Positions 27,582 to 36,975 of a DNA stretch of 64,000 nucleotides are shown piece by piece. The stretch spans positions 768,350 to 832,349 of the forward strand of contig JBGFSY010000002.1 of assembly GCA_041277045.1 (NCBI GenBank), read 5' to 3'. Positions within the stretch are counted from its first letter, which is position 1; the number at the start of each line of letters is the position of its first letter. Below the pieces are notes generated by a model, which was not told where the DNA came from, searched no databases, and saw nothing but the letters and a program-made list of their open reading frames with translations. Source of the stretch: Reddybacter sp041277045 (lineage in GTDB: Bacteria > Pseudomonadota > Gammaproteobacteria > Pseudomonadales > Porticoccaceae). The translations under genes were made by a program, and so were the position numbers.

Positions 27582-29108
27582 TTAATGTGTTCCCGCCGAT
27601 GAGTTGTGCAGACCTATCACCTCGGGTGAAGAGCCGGCCTCTTTTTTCTTTTTAGCATTTTCGCTACGAGTGGTCGCCAGTTGCTCGAGGTATTGCGCAT
27701 CGACGTCATTGGTGATGTATTCGCCGGTAAATACGGCACAGTCGAAACGCTCAATGTCAGGATTGCCCTCTTTGCCACTGGCAATAAGGTCTTCGATATC
27801 TTGGTAAATCAACCAGTCAGCACCGATCAATTCAGCCACTTCCTCAACACTACGCCCGTGGGCGATGAGTTCGCTGGCCGTGGGCATATCAATACCATAG
27901 ACATTGGGATAACGCACCGGTGGTGCCGCCGAAGCCATGTAAACTTTATTCGCCCCGGCATCCCGCGCCATCTGAATAATTTCACCCGAGGTGGTGCCCC
28001 GCACGATAGAGTCATCAACCAGCAGCACATTTTTGCCCTGAAACTCTAATTTAACCGGATTGAGTTTTTGCTGAACGGATTTCTTACGCTGTTTTTGCCC
28101 CGGCATAATAAAAGTGCGGCCAATGTAGCGGTTTTTCATCAGGCCTTCGCGGAATTTAATGCCCAACACCTCCGCCATAGCCTGTGCAGACACACGACTC
28201 GTGTCGGGCACCGGTATCACCACATCAATATCGTGATTGGGTTTTTGGCGCAACAGTTTTGCCGCAAGTTTTTCACCCATGCGCAGACGTGATTTATAAA
28301 CAGAAATATTATCCATGAGTGAATCAGGACGGGCGAAATACACCTGCTCAAAAATGCAGGGCGCGAGCTCGGGGTTTTCAGCGCATTGCTGGGAGAAAAA
28401 TTTGCCGTCGTTATCAATATAGATGGCCTCACCGGGGGCGACATCGCGCTCCAACTCAAAACCCAGTACATCGAGGGCAACACTTTCTGAGGCCACCATA
28501 TATTCGTAGCCCGTATCGGTGCGACGTTTGCCAAAGACTAATGGGCGAATTCCGTAGGGGTCGCGAAAGGCAAAAAGGCCGTAACTGGCAATCATGCCGA
28601 CCACGGCATAAGCACCATGGCAGCGACGATGCACTCGCGACACAGCGGCGAAGACATCGGCCGGTTCGGGCTGCAATTTACCCTGCAGTTGTAATTCATG
28701 GGCGAAGACATTGAGCAAGATTTCTGAATCGGAATCGGTATTCACGTGGCGCAAATCGGATTTAAACACGTGCTCAGATAACTCATCCGAGTTGGTCAAG
28801 TTGCCATTGTGGGCCATGCAAATGCCGTAGGGCGAATTAACATAAAAGGGCTGTGCCAGCGAGGGGCCAGAGCTACCCGCGGTGGGATAGCGCACATGCC
28901 CGACCCCCATGGGGCCGCGCAACTCCTTCATGTGGCTGCTTTTAAAAACATCGCTCACCTGGCCAATATTTTTACGCTGATGCAACTGGCCATTCATGCA
29001 GGTCATGATACCTGCCGCGTCCTGCCCACGATGTTGCAGCATAATTAATGCATCGTAGAGCTGCACATTCACATCACTTTTACCAACAATTCCAACCACG
29101 CCACACAT
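27582..29108 (-). CDS. purF: Amidophosphoribosyltransferase
   Basis: A 508-aa enzyme for the first committed step of purine synthesis, PRPP plus glutamine to phosphoribosylamine. The N-terminal nucleophile Cys2 is seen in MCGVVGIVG, followed by the glutaminase domain (GVGHVRYPTAGSS, CMAHNGNLTN). The PRPP-binding loop is NVLLVDDSIVRGTTSGEI. Length agrees with the family. Located between cvpA (12 bp upstream) and metZ, the order known from Pseudomonas; cvpA-purF linkage is widespread in Gammaproteobacteria. Confidence 0.97.
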   Translation of the reverse strand: MCGVVGIVGKSDVNVQLYDALIMLQHRGQDAAGIMTCMNGQLHQRKNIGQVSDVFKSSHMKELRGPMGVGHVRYPTAGSSGPSLAQPFYVNSPYGICMAHNGNLTNSDELSEHVFKSDLRHVNTDSDSEILLNVFAHELQLQGKLQPEPADVFAAVSRVHRRCHGAYAVVGMIASYGLFAFRDPYGIRPLVFGKRRTDTGYEYMVASESVALDVLGFELERDVAPGEAIYIDNDGKFFSQQCAENPELAPCIFEQVYFARPDSLMDNISVYKSRLRMGEKLAAKLLRQKPNHDIDVVIPVPDTSRVSAQAMAEVLGIKFREGLMKNRYIGRTFIMPGQKQRKKSVQQKLNPVKLEFQGKNVLLVDDSIVRGTTSGEIIQMARDAGANKVYMASAAPPVRYPNVYGIDMPTASELIAHGRSVEEVAELIGADWLIYQDIEDLIASGKEGNPDIERFDCAVFTGEYITNDVDAQYLEQLATTRSENAKKKKEAGSSPEVIGLHNSSAGTH

Positions 29109-29120
29109 CGTAGGCTTCCT

Positions 29121-29615
29121 CTAAAAAAGCTGTTTAATCAAAGTAGAAACTGCGGCTGCAGCCTCTCGCGCCCAATCTTCAAAACGTAAGAATTGAGGAA
29201 TGAGTATAGACTGCCGCCACCAGGAATCCTGCTCAACAGGCAATACACCCGGCAATATTACTAATATGGCCATAACAATTATGCCGCCTCTAGCCGCACC
29301 GAAAAGCAGCCCCAATAAGCGATCGGTGCCGCTCAGCCCCGTGGCATCAACCAACTTACCGAGCAGGTAATTCAACAGGCCGCCAACCAGTAGTACTGAG
29401 ACAAAGATTCCCGTCCATGCCGCCAAAAAGCGCAACGATGCGGTGCTAATAATTTCAACTAAATAAGAGGCCAGCGGCTGATAGAGCAGCATGGCGAGCG
29501 CGCCGGCAGCAAACCAGACAGCCAGCGACATTGCCTCTTTAATAAAGCCTCTAACGAGACCGATAGTCATGGATAAACAAAGGATGGCGAGAATCGCCCA
29601 GTCAGCCCAATTCAC
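29121..29615 (-). CDS. cvpA: CvpA family membrane protein
   Basis: A 164-aa inner-membrane protein with four hydrophobic segments (about 4-20, 26-48, 61-85 and 102-124) in the CvpA pattern. The start WADWAILAILCLSMTIGLVR and the region LLGLLFGAARGGIIVM fit the family. CvpA was first named for colicin V production and is now tied to envelope stress resistance. Directly upstream of purF, as usual. Confidence 0.92.
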   Translation of the reverse strand: MNWADWAILAILCLSMTIGLVRGFIKEAMSLAVWFAAGALAMLLYQPLASYLVEIISTASLRFLAAWTGIFVSVLLVGGLLNYLLGKLVDATGLSGTDRLLGLLFGAARGGIIVMAILVILPGVLPVEQDSWWRQSILIPQFLRFEDWAREAAAAVSTLIKQLF

Positions 29616-29670
29616 AGGATTTAATCGCTCTCGATAGGAGTTTGAAGTTTAACAAAAACCAGCATGAGGG

Positions 29671-30225
29671 TCAGGGCTCAAACTCCAGCAGGAGGGTTTT
29701 AAGCTTGTATTTCTGCTCAATCGCGCGTTTTTCGGCGAGCATGGTTTGCTTTGAAACTTTAGGGCCAACATAGATGCGATAATTAACTTCACCCGTGACA
29801 ACAACTCCGCGGCGATAAGCCTTATAGCCATCGACCAACAACTGCTCAGTCAAGGCTTGCGCTTTGCCGATGTCACCAAAACTCGCAACTTGTACTATCC
29901 AGGCGAGGGGGATGCCCTCTGCAGTAAGGCCCGAGGGCTGATCTTGCAAGCTGCTTTCGTCACTATCACTCTGCACAGCCTTTGCACGACTCTTATTAAA
30001 ACGAAACATCTCCTCGTGAGAGGCTGTCGCAGTTGCGCCAGCTACCGGGCCTGCCTTTTCAATCTCGACGGCTTGAATATCGGGGGCAGCCGGGATGGTA
30101 GTGCGAGTATCGACATTATAGGCGCCATCAAAATCGAACAAAATAGGCAGTACCACCGTGCCCAAAGCAAGCAACACAAGCGCTCCAACCAGACGCTGCT
30201 TCATGCCTTCATTCATTGCTTTCAT
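29671..30225 (-). CDS. SPOR-domain protein (DedD-like)
   Basis: A 184-aa protein with a short cytoplasmic N-terminus, one membrane helix (about 11-29), a linker and a C-terminal SPOR domain (about 105-184). The SPOR fold is visible as WIVQVASFGDIGKAQALTEQ and VNYRIYVGPKVSKQTMLAEK. SPOR domains bind denuded peptidoglycan at the septum, so a role in cell division like DedD is expected. It overlaps folC by 4 bp, the usual folC-dedD-cvpA-purF order. Confidence 0.88.
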   Translation of the reverse strand: MKAMNEGMKQRLVGALVLLALGTVVLPILFDFDGAYNVDTRTTIPAAPDIQAVEIEKAGPVAGATATASHEEMFRFNKSRAKAVQSDSDESSLQDQPSGLTAEGIPLAWIVQVASFGDIGKAQALTEQLLVDGYKAYRRGVVVTGEVNYRIYVGPKVSKQTMLAEKRAIEQKYKLKTLLLEFEP

Positions 30226-31562
30226 TGTGTGCCTGCATCCTCTGGCGGAGTCTCTGCTTCGATGAATGCCAGTATATCTGCCACGGTATAAAAAGAACCG
30301 AAACCTAATAAAGTATCTTCTGGCTGCATCTGTTGTAGAGCCCCTGCCATGGCCATCTCAATAGTAGGGTAAGTACTCGATTCGATATTATCGGGGTCAC
30401 AAGTCTTCAAGACATCAACAATATCACTCGCCCTGGCGGCCCTGGCAATAGTTGGCAGATCAGCAATGTGCCAATGACTGACGAGGTGGCACAAAGGCGA
30501 AACGATACCGGCAATATTTTTATCGGCCATCACAGAAAATAATGCATGTATGGCCCCGGGCTTTCGGGTGGATAAATTCTGCGCTAATAGTTTAGCGGCA
30601 GCCGGGTTATGAGCAACATCGAGAATAATATTGTTCTCGTGAAAACGGAGTTTCTGTAAACGGCCGGGCAAACAGGTATCGCTAAACACGGCTTGCAAGC
30701 CCTGCTCACAAACCACTTCCCCATCTTCAGGCTCATCGAGGAGAAGTAAAGCCTGTACAGCACACAGAGCACTGGGTAGAGGCACATGAGGCAGCGGCAG
30801 ATGGCTATAAGTCTGTCGTTCGCCACTGCTATCGATGCAATTCAAGGTCAGCGTTTGACCTATGGTGCCGTAAAAAAAGTCACTGCCACCCAGAATGTAG
30901 GGCTTGGCACCCCGTTTGTTAAGCTGGGGTAAAAGTGTTGCTGGCATGTCGCCTTCGGCACATACCAAAGGCTTATTGGCACGGGCAATACCGGCTTTTT
31001 CCAGAGCAATTTGCTCACGGTTGTCGCCGAGCCAGCTCTCATGATCGAGGGCGATGCTGGTAATAATGCCAATATCAGCATCGACAATATTGACCGCATC
31101 GAGACGACCACCAAGCCCCACCTCGAGCAGAGCTACATCAAGTCCTGCTTGCTCGAAGATCAGTAAGGCAGCAAGAGTGCCAAATTCAAAATAACTCAGG
31201 CTGACATCACCACAGGCTGCTTCAATCCGAGCAAAAGCCGCACATAGCTCTTCATTGGTGACCGGCTGGCCATCAATACGCACGCGTTCGTTATATTGCA
31301 GTAAATGAGGAGAGGTATAGGCGCCGACACGACGTCCCTTGCGCAGCAGTACCGCTTCCATAATAGCGACAGCTGAACCCTTACCATTGGTACCCGCAAC
31401 AGTAATGACTTTAGTCGCCGGTCGCGTAAGCTTGAGGGCTTCCCCGACCTTTGCGATTCTATCGAGCCCGAGTTCAATCTCACAGGGATGGCGAGCTTCT
31501 AGTAAGCTCAACCAGCCCTTAAGTGAGTGCGGCATGAGCTTACGCTCGCCTTGCTCCTGCAT
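30222..31562 (-). CDS. folC: Bifunctional folylpolyglutamate synthase/dihydrofolate synthase
   Basis: Up to 446 aa. The ATP-binding loop TVAGTNGKGSAVAIMEA lies at about residues 55-71, and the Mur-ligase-like fold continues with YTSPHLLQYNERVRIDG, VALLEVGLGGRLDAVN and ITSIALDHESWLGD. It forms dihydrofolate from dihydropteroate and adds glutamates to folates. A start at the ATG at 31535 gives a more family-like N-terminus (MPHSLKGWLSLLEARHP) with AAGGCGAG upstream; the ATG at 31562 starts 3 bp after the accD stop. Either is possible. Confidence 0.95.
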   Translation of the reverse strand: MQEQGERKLMPHSLKGWLSLLEARHPCEIELGLDRIAKVGEALKLTRPATKVITVAGTNGKGSAVAIMEAVLLRKGRRVGAYTSPHLLQYNERVRIDGQPVTNEELCAAFARIEAACGDVSLSYFEFGTLAALLIFEQAGLDVALLEVGLGGRLDAVNIVDADIGIITSIALDHESWLGDNREQIALEKAGIARANKPLVCAEGDMPATLLPQLNKRGAKPYILGGSDFFYGTIGQTLTLNCIDSSGERQTYSHLPLPHVPLPSALCAVQALLLLDEPEDGEVVCEQGLQAVFSDTCLPGRLQKLRFHENNIILDVAHNPAAAKLLAQNLSTRKPGAIHALFSVMADKNIAGIVSPLCHLVSHWHIADLPTIARAARASDIVDVLKTCDPDNIESSTYPTIEMAMAGALQQMQPEDTLLGFGSFYTVADILAFIEAETPPEDAGTQ

Positions 31563-31565
31563 ACT

Positions 31566-32498
31566 TTACTCTTCGGCAGGGGCTTCAGCGTCAGCCTCAT
31601 CCACTTCTGGCTTACTCTCAGGCTCAGCAGCTGTCTCAGGTTCAGGAACATTGGTGAACTTGCTCAACAAGCTCGCCACGGTGTTACGCATTTCAAGACG
31701 CGACACAATCATATCGATCGAGCCATGCTCAAGCAGGAATTCACTGCGCTGAAAGCCTGGCGGCAGTTTTTGACGAATAGTCTGTTCAATAATATTCGGG
31801 CCTGCAAATCCAGCACGCGCTCCCGGCTCAGCAATATTGATATCACCCAACATCGCGAGACTGGCCGAAACACCGCCGTATACCGGGTCAGTCATGATCG
31901 AAATGTAAGGGATTCCCGCTTGTTTGAGTCGTTCAATAATAGCGCTGGTCTTGGCCATTTGCATCAGAGAGATCAAGGCTTCTTGCATGCGCGCACCGCC
32001 TGTGGCGGAAAAACACACCAATGGCAGACCTTCTTTCAAACACAGCTGCGCAGCCTGGGTGAATTTCTCACCCACAGCGTAACCCATGGAGCCGCCGTGA
32101 AAGGCAAATTCAAAGGCAACGGCAACAACTGGCTGCTGATAGAGAGCCCCGCGCATGGCTATCAGCGCGTCTTTTTCACCCGTCGCCTTTTGCGCGGCAG
32201 TGAGTCGATCTTTGTATTTCTTAATATCTTTAAACTTAAGTCTATCAACCGGCTCAATATCGGTGCCGAGCTCAACGCGGTTGTCATCATCGAGGAAAAT
32301 ATCGAGGCGCCGACGCGCGCCAATGCGATGATGATGATCGCACTTAGGGCAGACATCAAAATTTCGCTCTAGCTCGGGCCTATAGAGTAGTGCACCACAG
32401 CGGGGACACTTCTTCCATAAACCTTCGGGAACACTGGTGCTCCGTTCTTTTTTCTTTGTACCCAGACCACTGGGCCTTATCTTGTCTAACCAGCTCAT
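31566..32498 (-). CDS. accD: Acetyl-CoA carboxylase carboxyltransferase subunit beta
   Basis: A 310-aa beta subunit of acetyl-CoA carboxyltransferase; with AccA it makes malonyl-CoA for fatty acid synthesis. The N-terminal zinc ribbon is WKKCPRCGALLY and FDVCPKCDHHHR. The crotonase-like core holds FAFHGGSMGYAVGEK, FSATGGARMQEALISLMQM and GDINIAEPGARAGFAGP. The C-terminal 35 residues are low-complexity and Pro/Ala/Glu rich. Sits between trpF and folC as in Pseudomonas. Confidence 0.97.
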   Translation of the reverse strand: MSWLDKIRPSGLGTKKKERSTSVPEGLWKKCPRCGALLYRPELERNFDVCPKCDHHHRIGARRRLDIFLDDDNRVELGTDIEPVDRLKFKDIKKYKDRLTAAQKATGEKDALIAMRGALYQQPVVAVAFEFAFHGGSMGYAVGEKFTQAAQLCLKEGLPLVCFSATGGARMQEALISLMQMAKTSAIIERLKQAGIPYISIMTDPVYGGVSASLAMLGDINIAEPGARAGFAGPNIIEQTIRQKLPPGFQRSEFLLEHGSIDMIVSRLEMRNTVASLLSKFTNVPEPETAAEPESKPEVDEADAEAPAEE

Positions 32499-32595
32499 CC
32501 ATTTAATCCAAATAAGGAGTTTCTATCATGACTGTTGGCACCATCACAGCAGTTTTAGTATCACCTGCGGAAGGTGTGCAAATTATAACCTGTAA

Positions 32596-33237
32596 TCACA
32601 GCGATTTACTGCGCTTTGCAGAGTTGATGAAGGCTTTTAATGCGCGATGGTCTTTTTTACCCGGCGCTAACTCTACGCCGCCACTGACATCGACGGCATA
32701 GGGGCGCACAGCCTGCACGGCGGCCTCAACATTATCGGGGTTTAAACCGCCCGCCAAAATCAGGTTATCACTGGCCAGGCCGGCGATACGCTGCCAGTCA
32801 AAGGTCTTACCAGTGCCACCAAATTTATCGGGCTGCCAGGCATCAAAAAGATAACCACAAGCCTGGGGGAAGGCCGCTATCGCTTGCTGGGGGTCGAGTT
32901 CGGGGGACATGCGCAGGGCTTTAATATAGGGTCGCTCAAACTGCTGGCAATATTGTGCGGACTCATCTCCGTGAAACTGCAGCAACTGTAGGCCTGTCAG
33001 CGCTAACGTTTTTTTAACCACTGCGGCATCTTCATTGACGAAAAGGCCAACCGTCGTCACAAAGGGGCCGAGGCCGGCAACAATCTCTGCCGCCACCAGG
33101 GGTGTGACATAGCGCGAGCTGGGTGGGTAAAACACCAGGCCGATAGCATCGGCACCTGCTGCGACGGCAGCTTGGGCATCTTCAAGAGAAGTAATACCGC
33201 AAATTTTTACCTTGGTTTTGAGCGGAGAGGAAGTCAA
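32596..33237 (-). CDS. trpF: Phosphoribosylanthranilate isomerase
   Basis: A 213-aa TIM barrel for the third step of tryptophan synthesis. VKICGITSLEDAQAAVAAGA contains the catalytic Cys, and GLVFYPPSSRYV, LLQFHGDES, LAGGLNPDNV and VDVSGGVE are the family phosphate-binding and catalytic strands. The start is TTG at 33237. It lies between truA and accD, and trpB/trpA are not adjacent, as in Pseudomonas. Confidence 0.95.
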   Translation of the reverse strand: MTSSPLKTKVKICGITSLEDAQAAVAAGADAIGLVFYPPSSRYVTPLVAAEIVAGLGPFVTTVGLFVNEDAAVVKKTLALTGLQLLQFHGDESAQYCQQFERPYIKALRMSPELDPQQAIAAFPQACGYLFDAWQPDKFGGTGKTFDWQRIAGLASDNLILAGGLNPDNVEAAVQAVRPYAVDVSGGVELAPGKKDHRALKAFINSAKRSKSL

Positions 33238-33370
33238 ATCAGCGTCTCGAAAAAGAGTTGGGGTTATTCTAAAGGCTCGAAACGAGCTTTGCGATCTATA
33301 GATCGGCTATCAGTTTTGCCACTACAGCGCTCCCGTATTCAAAAATCAAGCGCACCACTTAGAACAGGTA

Positions 33371-34243
33371 TTATCGAGCAGCACCCGCTCCCAGTAAATA
33401 CGCCGGTGGCTGCCTGTAGGGCAAGGTAAATTGCTCAGGGTAGCCAACGTCAATCAAATACAAACCTGCAGCGGGTGCTGTTGCAGCCGACTTTGTTCGG
33501 TCACGCCCAGCCAGCAATTTGCCAATCCAGGTCACATCTTGATTGCCCCTGCCAACCTCTATTAAGGCACCGGCAATATTGCGCACCATATGTAGCAAAA
33601 AAGCATTGGCACATATTTCGATGGCGATAATATCGCCCTGCTGGAAAACCTCGATAGATTTCACATTGCGCATCGGTGTGTTTGACTGGCAACCAGCGCC
33701 TCGAAAGGCTGAAAAATCCTGTTCACCAATTAATGCCTGTGCGGCTTCGGCCATAGGCTGAGCCGATAAAGGATAGCGACACCACGACAAACCACTGTGC
33801 ATGACGGCCGGCTTCACCGGGCGGTTCAAAATCAAATAGCGATAGGTACGCGAGACAGCGCTAAAACGGGCATGGAATTGGGCGGGCATCTGCTCCACCC
33901 AATGCAAACGAACACTGGATGGCAGATTGGCATTGGCCCCTAACATCCAGTTTCGCGGTGCGCGCTCAGTGCTCGTATCAAAGTGGATAACCTGGTGCCA
34001 GCCGTGAACGCCACTATCTGTTCTGCCGGCACAGGCGACATTCACGGGTTGTGCGGCAACGCTGGATAGCGCCTTTTCAACCACCTGCTGCACCCCAGTG
34101 CAGTGGGCTTGGCGCTGCCAGCCGCAAAACTGACTGCCCTCGTACTCGACCACAGCACTATAACGCAAAGTGCCCGAGGGCAATTTCTCTCCCTCGGGCA
34201 CTTTGCAGTTAGGCAAGTATTTCCAGTTATTATCGGCTGGCAT
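33371..34243 (-). CDS. truA: tRNA pseudouridine(38-40) synthase
   Basis: A 290-aa enzyme that isomerises uridines 38-40 in the tRNA anticodon arm. The catalytic Asp is in CAGRTDSGVHGWHQVIHF; FCGWQRQAHCTGVQ and the later FSAFRGAGCQSNTPMRNV and FLLHMVRNIAGALIEVGRG are family blocks. The N-terminus is about 20 residues longer than many homologues, so a later start is possible. Located between fimV and trpF. Confidence 0.95.
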   Translation of the reverse strand: MPADNNWKYLPNCKVPEGEKLPSGTLRYSAVVEYEGSQFCGWQRQAHCTGVQQVVEKALSSVAAQPVNVACAGRTDSGVHGWHQVIHFDTSTERAPRNWMLGANANLPSSVRLHWVEQMPAQFHARFSAVSRTYRYLILNRPVKPAVMHSGLSWCRYPLSAQPMAEAAQALIGEQDFSAFRGAGCQSNTPMRNVKSIEVFQQGDIIAIEICANAFLLHMVRNIAGALIEVGRGNQDVTWIGKLLAGRDRTKSAATAPAAGLYLIDVGYPEQFTLPYRQPPAYLLGAGAAR

Positions 34244-34288
34244 CTTTCCTTACACTATCAATCAACAAGTCGCTAATTGTCCTTTTAA

Positions 34289-36820
34289 TCAGCCTAGCTT
34301 TGCAAGTAGTTCATTAGCCTGCTGCTTTTGCTCGTCGTTGCCATTATTGAGTACCTCGGCAAGAATATCTTTAGCGCCGGACTCGTCACCCATTTCGATA
34401 TAAGCCTGCGCCAACTCTAACTGCGTATTACTTTCATCGGTACCGGCACTCAGCTCGAGCCCCTCATCACTATCAAAATCGAGGCTATCCAGACTCAGCT
34501 CCAAGCCTTCATCTTCACTACTTTCAAGTTGCACATCCTGCAGATCGATTTCGAAATCAGGCAATTCTAATTCATTTTCGCTTACTACCTCTTCACTTTT
34601 GAGACCGGCAGACAACTCTTCAAGCTCATCGGGTAAAGAAATGTCACCGAACATAGAAGCATCAAGATCTTCATCAGACTCGTCGCTTGTTGTTTCGGTT
34701 GAGCTTTTACTGGGTTCAAGATCGAGCTTAATTCCACTCAGATCAAGTTCGCCCTCGTCGCTTTCGACAAAACCACTTTCTAGCTCTGTCTCTAGCTCTT
34801 CACTAAGCGGGCTCTCGCCCAGTAATCCTTCAATATCATCAGTCGATTCGTACTGCAGCTCCGTTGAATCAGATAGGTCTAGCTCCAGATCGGCAATACC
34901 TAACTCTTCCGCGACCTGTTGCCCAAGCGTTAGCTCGCTAGGCTCCTCTACAACTTCAGGGTCGAGATCAGGTATATTCGCCCGCAAACGATCCGCTGTG
35001 GCCGTTGCTGCAGCATCACCAAGGGCAACCAGGGTTGGATAGTACGCATCAAAACGCTCGACATCATGCTGAGCCGCAAAGAGGTCGAGTCGCTTTAACT
35101 GTAATTTGCTCTCATTCGGTGAAGCCACGATGGCTTTTTCAATAACACTTTCTGCTTCGCTAAAATCACCTAAGGATTGATAAATATCAGCTTCACCAAT
35201 GGGATCGACGTCCTCTATCTCTTCGGGCTCAACGATTTCCTGGCTTACGGGCTCCGGGGTGGAGGGCTCAGCGTCAGTCAGAGACTCATCTTCTTGCGAA
35301 AGTCCTGTACCGCTAACGCCCTCTTGTTCAGCCTCTGCAGCCTCTGCAGCCTCTGCAGCCTCTGCAGCCTCTGCAGCGGGGCTTAAAAAAGGCTCAATCA
35401 ATTCTGGCTGATCATCTTTTTTACTTTTAGCAACCAGGAATATAACGCCCAGTAGCACTGCCACAAAACCAAGTAAAGGCATCCAGTTAGACTGTAAAAA
35501 AGCAAAAAGTTCTCTCAGCGGACCTTTAACTGTACTCTCAGTTTTAGTTTTAGTGTCCGGTTCCGTCTCTTTAGCGCCATCAACCCCGCTGACAACTACA
35601 GAAGTTTCTGTTGCTTCATCCTCAGTAGAAGTGCTAACTTCCTCAGCTGCGTTGTCGGCCGATACGCCAAGTTGAACAGCTCTCAACGCATCACTTTCCA
35701 GCTCAAGCAGCTTTGATTGTGTCGTCAGCTGAGCTTCAAGGCCTTCCAGCTTTGCTTTTAGCTCCAAGTTTTCTCGTTTGGAGCGATCAAGCTCTTCCCT
35801 GGTAATGCCCAGTTCATTTTGTAAAACTTCTGATGTGGCAGAGCTACCCTCGCTACCAGCTGTTCGACCAAGTTGCTGAGCATTAGATGCATTTTTTTCA
35901 GTCGGCGTCGATAAGCGCAGCAAGCCATCTTTGGAATCGGCCTTCTTACTTTGCGACGCGACAGGCACATCACCAATCAACTCGCGAACATTGTTTTGTT
36001 TGTTCTGTTCGTTCCAGGCTCTAGCCTGGTCGCTAACAAGTTGTTGGGCTTCAACAGGGTTGACAGACTTTGCGCTCGCCAAATCGGGCATACGTAAGAT
36101 CGCACCCTTTTTCAGCAGATTCGCATTGCCATTGGCAAAGGCGTCAGGGTTGGCGGCATGAATTGCCACCATGCGCTGTTGAAGAGTTGATTCGCCAATT
36201 TCAGCACGGGACGCTATATGCCAAAGGGTATCGCCACCTTTAACCCGATAATCAGTGCCATCACTAGTAAGCGTACTCACGGTAGTAGAAGACGAACCGC
36301 TGGAGGTTTTTTGCCCAGCAGGAGCTTCGTCTTGGCGAGTAATAGAGCTCGAAGCGGACTTGCTGGGTGACTTCGATGAAACCGCCGTCGAAGTGCTAGC
36401 TGCAGCTTTATTATTCGGATCAAAAACAGGTAAATCAAGAAATAGCGTGTATTCACGCAGGAGCAGACCAGATGGCCACTGAAGCTGAGCAACAAAGTCG
36501 AGGTAGGGTTCTTTAATAGATTCTTTGGAACTGATTTTTACAACCGGGTGATCCGCATCAGACAAATCAGTTTTAAAGTTCAAGTTTAAAAGGTGGAATT
36601 CCCAGGCTACGCCGGCTCGTTCAAAGTCGGATTTAGACGCCAGACCAACCAGAATTTGGTTTTCATCTGCCTCGCCAATATTGACGAGTTCAATCTCCGC
36701 ATTAAAGGGCTCATCGAGTGCAGAGTGTAATGTCAACTCGCCCAAGCCCAGTGCAGAAACCCAGCAGGAAAAACCCAGAGCAGCAAGCCCAGTCAGTACA
36801 GATGATTTACGCAATGCCAT
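34289..36820 (-). CDS. fimV: FimV-like motility/polar hub protein
   Basis: An 843-aa protein with a signal peptide. It has the FimV N-terminal domain (ALGLGELTLHSALDEPFNAE), a periplasmic LysM domain at about 187-243 (YRVKGGDTLWHIASRAEIG), a coiled coil near 335-380, one membrane helix at about 443-464, and a very acidic cytoplasmic region. The conserved C-terminal domain has TPR-like helices (QLELAQAYIEMGDESGAKDI). FimV organises the cell pole and type IV pilus function in Pseudomonas. An AEA repeat tract lies near residue 482-497. Shorter than PA FimV, mostly in the acidic part. Confidence 0.92.
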   Translation of the reverse strand: MALRKSSVLTGLAALGFSCWVSALGLGELTLHSALDEPFNAEIELVNIGEADENQILVGLASKSDFERAGVAWEFHLLNLNFKTDLSDADHPVVKISSKESIKEPYLDFVAQLQWPSGLLLREYTLFLDLPVFDPNNKAAASTSTAVSSKSPSKSASSSITRQDEAPAGQKTSSGSSSTTVSTLTSDGTDYRVKGGDTLWHIASRAEIGESTLQQRMVAIHAANPDAFANGNANLLKKGAILRMPDLASAKSVNPVEAQQLVSDQARAWNEQNKQNNVRELIGDVPVASQSKKADSKDGLLRLSTPTEKNASNAQQLGRTAGSEGSSATSEVLQNELGITREELDRSKRENLELKAKLEGLEAQLTTQSKLLELESDALRAVQLGVSADNAAEEVSTSTEDEATETSVVVSGVDGAKETEPDTKTKTESTVKGPLRELFAFLQSNWMPLLGFVAVLLGVIFLVAKSKKDDQPELIEPFLSPAAEAAEAAEAAEAAEAEQEGVSGTGLSQEDESLTDAEPSTPEPVSQEIVEPEEIEDVDPIGEADIYQSLGDFSEAESVIEKAIVASPNESKLQLKRLDLFAAQHDVERFDAYYPTLVALGDAAATATADRLRANIPDLDPEVVEEPSELTLGQQVAEELGIADLELDLSDSTELQYESTDDIEGLLGESPLSEELETELESGFVESDEGELDLSGIKLDLEPSKSSTETTSDESDEDLDASMFGDISLPDELEELSAGLKSEEVVSENELELPDFEIDLQDVQLESSEDEGLELSLDSLDFDSDEGLELSAGTDESNTQLELAQAYIEMGDESGAKDILAEVLNNGNDEQKQQANELLAKLG
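35331..35375. repeat. Five perfect 9-bp tandem repeats inside fimV
   Basis: The unit GCCTCTGCA is present five times without a mismatch and encodes Ala-Glu-Ala triplets in the cytoplasmic linker of FimV. Because the unit is a multiple of three, slippage would change linker length without breaking the frame. Confidence 0.95.
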
Positions 36821-36975
36821 GATCCTTTACCCTCAGTATGTCCTTCAACTTTAACTGGTTTATTGTGGGAAGACACGTCAACTTCTATTGACGAAACAGA
36901 TTCAAACCACAAGCCCCATCACTACCACCAGTATTAAATGTATAAGTTACAGCGGTAGAAGGTTGTAAGCATTTA

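Noticed and set aside
35331..35375. Short repeats as a CRISPR array
   Set aside because: The units are contiguous 9-mers without spacers and are coding in fimV. No CRISPR array or cas gene was seen anywhere in the window.
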